DNA of 5,572 bases from Desulfovibrionaceae bacterium UBA3823 (GTDB taxonomy: Bacteria; Desulfobacterota; Desulfovibrionia; Desulfovibrionales; Desulfovibrionaceae). Under the pieces are notes generated by a model, which ran no database searches, was not told the DNA's origin, and saw only the letters and a list, made by a program, of their open reading frames with translations. The stretch lies in assembly GCA_002369295.1 (NCBI GenBank), contig DFDR01000251.1, forward strand, positions 1 to 5,572, written 5' to 3'. The position numbers and the translations under genes are program-made. Shown piece after piece: positions 1 to 5,287 of the stretch. How positions within the stretch are numbered: the first letter of the stretch is position 1; the number at the start of each line of letters is the position of its first letter.

Positions 1-27
1 TCCTGGAGAAGTCCTGCGCTGGCCAAT

Positions 28-59
28 GAAAAAGGCGGCAGGGGTATCCCCGCCGCCTT
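28..59 (-). terminator. Rho-independent terminator of the cydAB operon
   Basis: Read on the minus strand, AAGGCGGC plus GGGG (plus-strand 59-52 and 51-48) pairs with CCCC and GCCGCCTT (44-41 and 39-32) across an ATA loop, with one unpaired base at 40. This makes a 12-bp, GC-rich stem. The 3' arm runs into a short T tract (plus-strand A29-A33). It lies about 25 bases past the cydB stop, so it most likely ends the cydAB transcript. On the plus strand there is no comparable U tract, so it is not an obvious bidirectional terminator. Confidence 0.85.
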
Positions 60-83
60 GTGGCTTGCTTTGAGAAGGCGCGC

Positions 84-1112
84 CTAATAGGCGTGCTTGT
101 CGTTGACAATCTCGTCAGCGTCGAGCTTGTGGGAGAAGAGCCGGTAGGCCCAGAACTGGTAGAGCAGGACGATGGGCACCATGACGAGGGCGACGCCGAG
201 CATGATCTTCAGGGTCAGCTCGCTGGAGCAGCCGTTGAAGGCCGTCACCGAGAAGGCGGGATCAAGCGAGGAGATGATCATGTTCGGGAACATGCCGACC
301 ACGCCGAAGAAGGTCACGCCGACGATGAAGACGGCGCTGCACAGCCAGGCCAGAAGGAACTTGCGGCGCGTGAACATGGTCTTGACGCCGACGAAGCCGG
401 CAAGCGCGACGAGCGGGATGGCGAAGAGCACGGGGCGCTCAAGGTAGACGCCGAAGGTGCCGGTGTAGAAGGATGTCAGGACGAGGAAGGCGCCAAGCAG
501 CACGAGCACCACGGGCCACAGCAGGCAGACGGCTGCCAGCGCCCTTTCCTGGAGCTGGTCCTGGCTCTTGAAGCAGAGCCACAGGGCGCCGTGCAGCATG
601 AAGACGAAGAGGAAGAAGACGCCGCCGGCCAGGGCGTAGGGGGAGAGGAAGGTGAAGAAGGTGCCCTTGAAGACGCCGGCCTGGTCGATGGGAATGCCCT
701 TGAAGAGGTTGGCGAAGGCAACGCCCAGGAGCACGGCCGCCACGAAGTTGGTCAGGAAGTGGACGAGGTCCCAGCACCTGCGCCAGAGGCTGTTGTCTAT
801 CTTGTTGCGGAATTCAAAGGAGACCGCGCGGAAGATGAGCATGAAGAGCAGGAGCAGCAGGGGCAGGTAGAAGGCCGAGAACATGACGGCGTAAGTCTTG
901 GGGAAGGCCGCGAAGGTGACGCCGCCGGCCGCGATGAGCCACACCTCGTTGCCGTCCCAGAAGGGGCCGGCGGCGTTGTACATGACCCTGCGCTCGCCCT
1001 CGCCCCTGGCGAGGAAGGGAAGCAGGGCGCCCATGCCGAGGTCGAAGCCGTCGAGAACGAAGTAGACTGCCCAGAGCAGGCACCAGAGCACGAACCAGAT
1101 GGTTGCCAACAT
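84..1112 (-). CDS. cydB: Cytochrome bd-type quinol oxidase subunit II (CydB)
   Basis: CydB is the second large subunit of cytochrome bd oxidase, an inner-membrane enzyme that oxidises quinol and reduces O2 to water. The 342-residue product is mostly hydrophobic, with about eight or nine membrane segments (roughly 1-22, 55-97, 115-137, 156-180, 193-214, 226-246, 252-275, 300-323). Family landmarks are LDGFDLGMG (residues 20-28, acidic D21 and D24) near the first helix, GPFWDGNEVWLI (49-60), and GMFPNMIISS (273-282) late in the protein. It is shorter than the E. coli protein (about 379 residues) and closer to the compact Gram-positive and delta-proteobacterial form. The ATG has a Shine-Dalgarno GAGGAGG seven bases upstream, inside the end of cydA, and only two bases separate the genes, so translation is probably coupled. 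CydB binds no haem itself but supports CydA. No small CydX-like ORF follows before the terminator. Confidence 0.96.
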   Translation of the reverse strand: MLATIWFVLWCLLWAVYFVLDGFDLGMGALLPFLARGEGERRVMYNAAGPFWDGNEVWLIAAGGVTFAAFPKTYAVMFSAFYLPLLLLLFMLIFRAVSFEFRNKIDNSLWRRCWDLVHFLTNFVAAVLLGVAFANLFKGIPIDQAGVFKGTFFTFLSPYALAGGVFFLFVFMLHGALWLCFKSQDQLQERALAAVCLLWPVVLVLLGAFLVLTSFYTGTFGVYLERPVLFAIPLVALAGFVGVKTMFTRRKFLLAWLCSAVFIVGVTFFGVVGMFPNMIISSLDPAFSVTAFNGCSSELTLKIMLGVALVMVPIVLLYQFWAYRLFSHKLDADEIVNDKHAY

Positions 1113-1114
1113 GA

Positions 1115-2419
1115 CTATGCCTCCTCGGGGCCCTTGCGGGCGTACTTGATCAGCAGCAGGATGTCGAGCAGGCCGAGGAGCGCATAGACGCAGACAAAGC
1201 CCGCGAGCGTGATGGCAACGTGCTCCGCCGGCACCGGCGAGACGGCGTCCGAGGTGCGCATGAGCTTGTACACGATCCAGGGCTGGCGGCCGATTTCAGC
1301 CACGGCCCAGCCGAGGGCGATGGACAGGTAGGGCAGGGGGATCATCCAGGGGAGCAGCTTCAGGAGGCGCTGGTCCGGCACCTGCTGCTTCCTCTGCCAG
1401 GTGGCCCAGAGGGCCATGAAGATGAAGAGCATGCCGAAGGCCACCATGGCGCGGAAGCTCCAGAAGACGGGCGCCACCGGCGGGCGGTCCTGCTTGGGGA
1501 ATTCCTTGAGGCCCTTCACTTCGGCGGAGAAGTCGCCGAAGGAGAGGAAGCTGAGGAGGCCGGGGATGCCGATGGCTTCGATGCTGTTCTCCTCCTTGGC
1601 CTCGTTGGGCACCACGAGCAGATAGAAGGGAGCGGGCTTGGCCGTCTCCCAGTGGCCTTCCATGGCTGCCAGCTTGGCCGGCTGGTATGCGCTCACGTTC
1701 TTGCCGTGGATGTCGCCGGTCAGGGCGACGAGCAGGGCCGCAATGAGGGTGAAGGGCGCCGCCATCTTGAAGGTGCGGCGGAAGAACTCGGCATGGGTCT
1801 CCTTGAGCATGTGCCAGGCGGAGATGCCGAGCACGAAGAAGCCCGCGAGCATCCAGGCCGTGATGATGACGTGGCTGAAGATGCCGAGGGCGTAGGGGTT
1901 GGCAACCACGTCCCTGAAGCTCTCGAGCTCGGCTCTGCCGTTGCGCAGGACGTAGCCTGCGGGATGCTGCATGAAGCCGTTGGCGATGATGATCCACAGG
2001 GCGGAGATGTTGCCGGCAAAGAAGACGAGCCAGGCGCAGAGGCAGTGCAGCTTCTTGCCTATCTTCTTCCAGCCGAAGTGCCAGACGGCGATGAAGGTGG
2101 ACTCGAGGAAGAAGGCCACCGTGGCTTCAATGGCGAGGAGCGAGCCGAAGATGTCGCCGACGAACTCGGAGTAGCGCGACCAGTTGGTGCCGAACTGGAA
2201 CTCGAGCGAAATGCCGGTCACGACGCCGAGCGCGAAGTTGATGAGAAAGAGCTTGCCCCAGAATTTGGTGTGTTTCAGCCAGACTTCGTCGCCGGTCTTC
2301 ACGTACCTCGTCTCCATCCAGGCGACCATGAGCGACAGGCCGAGGGTGAGGGGGACGAAGATGAAGTGGAAGAAGACGGCCACGGCGAACTGCAGTCTGG
2401 AAAGCATTGCTGCATCCAT
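1115..2419 (-). CDS. cydA: Cytochrome bd-type quinol oxidase subunit I (CydA), short Q-loop type
   Basis: CydA carries the haems and the quinol site of cytochrome bd oxidase in the inner membrane. The 434-residue product opens with LSRLQFAVAVFFHFIFVPLTLGL. By alignment from memory to E. coli CydA, the key residues are present: H18 (E. coli H19), E98 and E106 (E99, E107), H183 (H186) and M325 in FRAM (M393) as haem b558 ligands, R323 (R391), and E375 and R378 in AEIGRQPW (E445, R448). The quinol-loop residues K249 and E254 sit in QPAKLAAMEG and match K252 and E257. The protein is about 90 residues shorter than the E. coli form because the C-terminal Q-loop insertion is absent. A GGGAGGA Shine-Dalgarno four bases before the first ATG supports this start. 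An in-frame ATG at codon 5 is a less likely alternative. It heads the cydAB operon; the bd-I versus cyanide-insensitive subtype cannot be told from sequence alone. Confidence 0.97.
   Translation of the reverse strand: MDAAMLSRLQFAVAVFFHFIFVPLTLGLSLMVAWMETRYVKTGDEVWLKHTKFWGKLFLINFALGVVTGISLEFQFGTNWSRYSEFVGDIFGSLLAIEATVAFFLESTFIAVWHFGWKKIGKKLHCLCAWLVFFAGNISALWIIIANGFMQHPAGYVLRNGRAELESFRDVVANPYALGIFSHVIITAWMLAGFFVLGISAWHMLKETHAEFFRRTFKMAAPFTLIAALLVALTGDIHGKNVSAYQPAKLAAMEGHWETAKPAPFYLLVVPNEAKEENSIEAIGIPGLLSFLSFGDFSAEVKGLKEFPKQDRPPVAPVFWSFRAMVAFGMLFIFMALWATWQRKQQVPDQRLLKLLPWMIPLPYLSIALGWAVAEIGRQPWIVYKLMRTSDAVSPVPAEHVAITLAGFVCVYALLGLLDILLLIKYARKGPEEA
1120..1126 (-). promoter_or_regulatory. Ribosome binding site of cydB inside cydA
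   Basis: GAGGAGG on the minus strand lies seven bases before the cydB ATG and overlaps the last codons of cydA. It fixes the cydB start and suggests that translation of cydB is coupled to termination on cydA. Confidence 0.8.
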
Positions 2420-2423
2420 TGGG

Positions 2424-2430
2424 TCCTCCC
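2424..2430 (-). promoter_or_regulatory. Ribosome binding site of cydA
   Basis: GGGAGGA on the minus strand is placed four bases before the ATG at 2419. It decides between that ATG and the in-frame ATG four codons later, whose upstream bases carry no purine-rich match. Confidence 0.75.
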
Positions 2431-2613
2431 GTGTGGAAAATGCCGATGCCTGCGGGGCCTTGTGCCCTCGGGCAGGCGCCGCGCCCTGCGGGAAAGCCTT
2501 CCCGGCTTCAGGCGCGCCTTAGGTTCAGAGCTATCAGGAATGCCCTGCCCCTTCAAGGCCCGCAGCCGGAAAGCAGCCGTCGTAAGAAGCGCTCTTCCTG
2601 CCGTTTTTTGCGC

Positions 2614-2634
2614 CGCAAAGCCTTGCCCTTTGCG
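2614..2634. repeat. Inverted repeat CGCAAAG-N7-CTTTGCG upstream of htpG
   Basis: A perfect 7-bp inverted repeat with a seven-base centre. It overlaps a second small palindrome TTTGC-GCC-GCAAA (2607-2619), so the left GCAAA arm can pair either way. The centre contains TTGCCC, the -35-like hexamer of a candidate htpG promoter, which is where a repressor operator could sit. No known regulator is recognised. Confidence 0.45.
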
Positions 2635-2650
2635 CAGCCGTGCTTATGTT
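2623..2650 (+). promoter_or_regulatory. Candidate sigma-70-type promoter of htpG
   Basis: TTGCCC (2623-2628) and TATGTT (2645-2650) are spaced by 16 bases, each matching four of six consensus positions. It would start transcription near 2657 and give a leader of about 115 bases. This is the better-spaced of the two candidates, but the matches are modest. Confidence 0.3.
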
Positions 2651-2686
2651 CTCTTCCAAACCGCCGTCCGGCCCCGGGAAGCCCTG

Positions 2687-2714
2687 CTTCCGTCACGCCG
2701 GCCACAGTACATAT
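2687..2714 (+). promoter_or_regulatory. Weak candidate heat-shock (sigma-32-like) promoter of htpG
   Basis: CTTCCG (2687-2692), 14 bases, then GTACATAT (2707-2714). The -10 half keeps the conserved CATnT end of the sigma-32 consensus, but the -35 half matches CTTGAA at only three of six positions. It is offered because htpG belongs to the sigma-32 regulon in E. coli. The sequence alone does not establish it. Confidence 0.2.
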
Positions 2715-2761
2715 CAAGCATCAGCCCGCCCCGGGTTCCAGTCCCTGGGCGCAAGACATAT

Positions 2762-2766
2762 GGAGA
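2762..2766 (+). promoter_or_regulatory. Ribosome binding site of htpG
   Basis: GGAGA lies four bases before the ATG at 2771. It sets the htpG start even though the reading frame stays open far upstream by chance. The resulting N-terminus, MSEAKTCEFKAEVRKVL, begins where HtpG proteins normally begin. Confidence 0.7.
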
Positions 2767-2770
2767 CACC

Positions 2771-4708
2771 ATGAGCGAAGCCAAAACCTGCGAATTCAAA
2801 GCCGAGGTCCGCAAAGTCCTGCGGATCCTGACCAACTCCCTCTACACCAATAAAGAGATTTTTCTGCGCGAGCTCGTGAGCAACGCCTCGGACGCCCTGG
2901 ACAAGGTGCGCTTCCGCCAGATGAAGGGCGAAACGCCGGCCAGCCCCGACCTGCCCCTCGAGATCCGCATCAAGCTCGACAAGGACAAGAAGGTCCTCAC
3001 CATAGCCGACACGGGCCTTGGCATGAATGCCCAGGAGCTTGCCGACAACCTCGGCATCATCGCCCGCTCCGGCTCCGAGGAATTCCTCTCCCAGCTGGCC
3101 GAGGAGTCCAAGGGCTCCACCGAGGAGGGCGAGGCCAAGGCCGCCGACGCCTCCCAGATTATCGGCCGCTTCGGCGTGGGCTTCTATTCCGTCTTCATGG
3201 TGGCCGAGAAGGTCGAGGTCATCTCCCGTCCCGCCTTCGGCGGCGACGGCACGGCCGCCAAGTGGGAGAGCGACGGCCTCGGCTCCTACACCGTGTCTCC
3301 CTGCGCCGACGCCGAGCCCGTGCGCGGCACCAAGATCGTCGTCTACCTGAAGGACGACGCTTCCGAGTACGCCGAAAAGTACCGTGTCGATTCCGTCATC
3401 AAGAAGCACTCCGCCTACGTGCCCTTCCCGATCTTCGTGGACGACGAGCGCGTCAACACCCAGCCCGCCCTGTGGCGCGAGCCCAAGAGCCAGGTGACGG
3501 AGGAGCAGTACAACGAATTCTACAAGTCCTTCACCTACGATTCCAAGGAACCCCAGGACCACCTGCACATCAACGTCGACATGCCCGTGCAGTTCAATGC
3601 CCTGCTCTACATCCCGGACAGCAAGCAGGACGTCTTCGTGGCCGACCGCGAGGCCTGGGGCCTCGACCTCTACTCCCGCCGCGTGCTCATCCAGCACGAG
3701 AACAGGGATCTCATGCCCAACTACCTGGCCTTCCTCAAGGGCGTGGTGGACACCGAGGACCTGCCCCTCAACATTTCGCGCGAAACGCTCCAGGAAAACC
3801 GCGTGCTCATGAAGATCAACCAGACCATCGTCAAGCAGGTGCTGGGACACCTCGAGAAGATGGCCAAGGACGATCCCGAGAAGTACAAGAAGTTCTGGAA
3901 CATGCACGGCTCCATCTTCAAGTTCGGCTACCAGGACTTCCCCAACCGCGAGCGCATCGCGGCCCTCATGCGCTTCAACACCTCCGCCCTTGAGAATGCC
4001 GACGATCTTGCGAGCTTCGACGAGTACATTGCCCGCGGCCTCAAGGACCAGAAGACCGTCTGGTACGTCTCCGCCCCCAACCGCGAGGCTGCCCGCCTTA
4101 ATCCGCACATCGACCGCTTCCTCAGGAAGGGCATCGAGGTCTTCTACCTCTACGAGGCCGTGGACGAGTTCGTCATGAGCGGCATCGGCAAGTACAAGGA
4201 ATGGGACTTCAAGTCTGTCGAAACCGCCACCGACAAGGATCTGGAAGCCTTTGCCGACAAGGAGGGCGCCGAGGAGAAGAAGGCCGCCCCGCTTTCCGAG
4301 GAGGAGACCAGGACCTTCGACGACCTGCTCAAGAAGATGAAGGACATTCTGGGCGCCAAGGTCAAGGACGTCGTCGTCTCCACGCGCCTTTCCGGCACGG
4401 CGGCCTGCCTTGCCAACGAGGAGGGCGTCACCTCCGCCATGGACAAGTTCATGCGCGTCATGACCAAGGACGACACCGTGCCGGTGAAGACCCTCGAGGT
4501 CAACAAGGACCATCCGCTGGTGCGCTCGCTCCTGCGCATCTTCAAGGCCGACGCCGGCGACAAGACGCTGGAGGCCATGGTGCAGTCCCTCTTTGACGAG
4601 GCCCAGCTCATGGACGGCTACATGAAGGATCCGCAGGAAGTGGCCGCCCGCTCCGCCAAGCTGCTTGAGCAGGCCGCCGCTTGGTACGCCGAGGTGCGCA
4701 AGATCTAG
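2771..4708 (+). CDS. htpG: Molecular chaperone HtpG (bacterial Hsp90)
   Basis: HtpG is the cytosolic, ATP-driven, dimeric Hsp90 chaperone that remodels client proteins late in folding and during stress. The 645-residue product has the full three-domain layout. The N-terminal GHKL ATPase domain (about 1-235) has E34 and N38 in RELVSNASDA, D80 in ADTGLGM and the glycine-rich GRFGVGFYS (132-140). The middle domain (about 240-490) has NISRETLQ (334-341) with R337, equivalent to the ATP-contacting arginine. The C-terminal dimerisation domain (about 510-645) contains VVVSTRLSGTAACL and a late HPLVRSLL helix. E. coli HtpG is 624 residues. The extra length includes an acidic stretch of roughly 11 residues in the ATP lid (about 112-127) and a charged linker near 490-512. 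The start is set by GGAGA four bases upstream and by homology. A strong terminator follows, so the gene is probably monocistronic. No frame breaks or missing key residues are seen. Confidence 0.98.
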   Translation: MSEAKTCEFKAEVRKVLRILTNSLYTNKEIFLRELVSNASDALDKVRFRQMKGETPASPDLPLEIRIKLDKDKKVLTIADTGLGMNAQELADNLGIIARSGSEEFLSQLAEESKGSTEEGEAKAADASQIIGRFGVGFYSVFMVAEKVEVISRPAFGGDGTAAKWESDGLGSYTVSPCADAEPVRGTKIVVYLKDDASEYAEKYRVDSVIKKHSAYVPFPIFVDDERVNTQPALWREPKSQVTEEQYNEFYKSFTYDSKEPQDHLHINVDMPVQFNALLYIPDSKQDVFVADREAWGLDLYSRRVLIQHENRDLMPNYLAFLKGVVDTEDLPLNISRETLQENRVLMKINQTIVKQVLGHLEKMAKDDPEKYKKFWNMHGSIFKFGYQDFPNRERIAALMRFNTSALENADDLASFDEYIARGLKDQKTVWYVSAPNREAARLNPHIDRFLRKGIEVFYLYEAVDEFVMSGIGKYKEWDFKSVETATDKDLEAFADKEGAEEKKAAPLSEEETRTFDDLLKKMKDILGAKVKDVVVSTRLSGTAACLANEEGVTSAMDKFMRVMTKDDTVPVKTLEVNKDHPLVRSLLRIFKADAGDKTLEAMVQSLFDEAQLMDGYMKDPQEVAARSAKLLEQAAAWYAEVRKI

Positions 4709-4753
4709 GCTGAACGCATTCCCAGGCCTGCATCCGCAGGCGCTCTCTACGGC

Positions 4754-4793
4754 AAGGCCCAGCTTCCCTCGCGAGGGGGAGGCTGGGCTTTCT
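4754..4793 (+). terminator. Rho-independent terminator of htpG
   Basis: GCCCAGC (4757-4763) pairs with GCTGGGC (4782-4788). The stem continues inward through TTCCCTC with GAGGGGGAG (two G-U pairs) to a GCGA tetraloop (4771-4774) of the stable GNRA type. The outer AAG/TTT bases extend it further, and a short pyrimidine run TTTCT follows. The hairpin lies about 45 bases past the htpG stop. The U tract is short, but the stem is long and stable. Confidence 0.8.
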
Positions 4794-5038
4794 GCGCTGC
4801 GGAACAGGCGCAGACACTCGTGGCCAGACAGGAGACGGCATCTTGCGATGCGCTTCCTTCGAGGCACCATGCTGGCGGGGAGGCCTTTGCGCGGTTCAGG
4901 CAGAGGAAGACGGCATCGTCCTCCAATCTGGCGAACTGGGTTCGGCTGTGGACAGGAGGCATCTCTTCAGTTAGGGGGGAAACAAGGGGGACGAAGGGCG
5001 TCTTGCTTGACTGCGAAGCCGGAACCAGTGCAGCGCTC

Positions 5039-5147
5039 AAGGAGCGGGTACATGGCAAACAACATGATCCGCGCCAAGGTGCTGGCAAGCTTGCCATGTC
5101 CGGCTTCCGCATGTTCTGTTTGGTCTTTGCCGGCGCGAACCTCTTGA
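5039..5147 (+). CDS. Possible 31-residue ORF with strong Shine-Dalgarno (doubtful)
   Basis: AAGGAG (5039-5044) sits seven bases before the ATG at 5052, an excellent ribosome site. The ORF encodes 31 residues, MANNMIRAKVLASLPCPASA onward, ending at 5147. The N-terminus is basic (R7, K9) and followed by a mildly hydrophobic, cysteine-containing stretch, but no domain is recognised. An overlapping frame from the ATG at 5096 to 5230 encodes 44 residues with a hydrophobic run (MSGFRMFCLVFAGANLL) but has no visible ribosome site. One possibility is that the two were once a single frameshifted membrane peptide; another is that neither is expressed. The 14-bp palindrome at 5083-5096 lies inside the ORF. 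The coordinates given include the ribosome site; coding starts at 5052. Confidence 0.2.
5083..5096. repeat. 14-bp perfect palindrome with an additional upstream half-site
   Basis: TGGCAAGCTTGCCA is a perfect 14-bp palindrome. A further TGGCAA lies at 5053-5058, exactly 30 bases upstream of the first arm, about three helical turns. The longer words ACATGGCAA (5050-5058) and TTGCCATGT (5091-5099) also form a perfect 9-bp inverted repeat around a 32-base spacer. The arrangement resembles a dimeric regulator operator plus an auxiliary half-site. It is not recognised as any known operator. Confidence 0.5.
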
Positions 5148-5246
5148 GAACTTGCGTCTTGCTGTTTAATTTCCGATGCAGATCTAGATTAGTCATTCTG
5201 AAGATTTGTGGAGAAGTGCGTTATCCATAGTCAGAATAAGTACATA

Positions 5247-5275
5247 TTGAGGCTGATGAGCTCGCAATATATAAT
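5247..5275 (+). promoter_or_regulatory. Near-consensus sigma-70 promoter of the Rpn-like gene
   Basis: TTGAGG (5247-5252), a 17-base spacer and TATAAT (5270-5275). The -10 is perfect, the spacing ideal, and the -35 matches four of six. Transcription would start near 5282, only about six bases before the ATG at 5288, so the message would be nearly leaderless. The only purine-rich bases before the ATG (AGG, 5276-5278) would then lie outside the transcript. Confidence 0.55.
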
Positions 5276-5287
5276 AGGTTTGATTGT

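Larger units (their letters stand above)
2420..2770. other. Divergent intergenic region between cydA and htpG
   Basis: These 351 bases separate two divergent genes and must hold both promoters. No conserved coding sequence is seen. Leftward, no cydA promoter can be assigned firmly: the best pair on the minus strand is TTGAAG (2556-2551) and TGATAG (2536-2531), but the 14-base spacing is short. A small perfect hairpin CGGGAA-AGCC-TTCCCG (2489-2504) lies in the probable cydA leader. Rightward there are two weak htpG promoter candidates, given separately. No CIRCE element (TTAGCACTC-N9-GAGTGCTAA) is present, so HrcA control is not supported. A single FNR-like half-site ATCAA (2713-2717) has no partner. 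Confidence 0.6.
4794..5287. other. Intergenic region without a convincing conserved gene; composition shift
   Basis: About 490 bases between the htpG terminator and the Rpn-like gene. Several overlapping open frames cross the GC-rich part on both strands, but they lack recognisable domains and mostly lack ribosome sites, so they are not called. GC content is about 55% at 5101-5160, 40% at 5161-5220, 33% at 5221-5280 and about 25% after that. The edge of the AT-rich segment is therefore near 5160-5220. No tRNA, integrase or transposon end is visible. A palindrome, a tiny ORF and a promoter in this region are listed separately. Confidence 0.6.

Noticed and set aside
60..1187. Plus-strand open frame of 375 residues opposite cydB.
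   Set aside because: Rich in E, G, D and H with no domain; it is the antisense of a hydrophobic membrane-protein gene.
2713..2717. ATCAA as an FNR/CRP-type half-site upstream of cydA.
   Set aside because: No matching TTGAT or TTGTGA partner at the right spacing.
1220..2770. The htpG frame stays open for about 1,550 bases upstream of the chosen start, suggesting a 1,162-residue protein.
   Set aside because: The upstream part is antisense to cydA and the intergenic DNA, with low-complexity G/E/H-rich residues typical of GC-rich antisense frames. The ribosome site and family homology place the start at 2771.
2714..4870. Long minus-strand open frame (718 residues) opposite htpG.
   Set aside because: It mirrors htpG codon bias (leucine, valine, glycine and histidine-rich) and has no recognisable domain. 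It is a shadow of the real gene.
4901..4922. Imperfect hairpin GGAAGACG-GCAT-CGTCCTCC.
   Set aside because: Only eight pairs with one mismatch, no U tract and no context; expected by chance in GC-rich DNA.
5144..5170. TTGAGA ... TTTAAT as a promoter.
   Set aside because: The 15-base spacing is poor, and a better-spaced promoter with a perfect -10 lies closer to the gene.
4747..5196. Minus-strand open frame of 149 residues between htpG and the Rpn-like gene.
   Set aside because: It runs through the htpG terminator hairpin, has no recognisable domain and no clear ribosome site, and its composition looks like translated non-coding DNA.
5221..5229. TTATCCATA resembles a DnaA box (TTATCCACA) with one mismatch.
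   Set aside because: It is a single copy with no companion boxes, DNA unwinding element or origin context; a chance match in AT-rich DNA is likely.
4820..5230. Plus-strand open frame of 136 residues in the same region.
   Set aside because: No domain and no ribosome site at its start. Only its hydrophobic tail from 5096 was retained as a minor observation.
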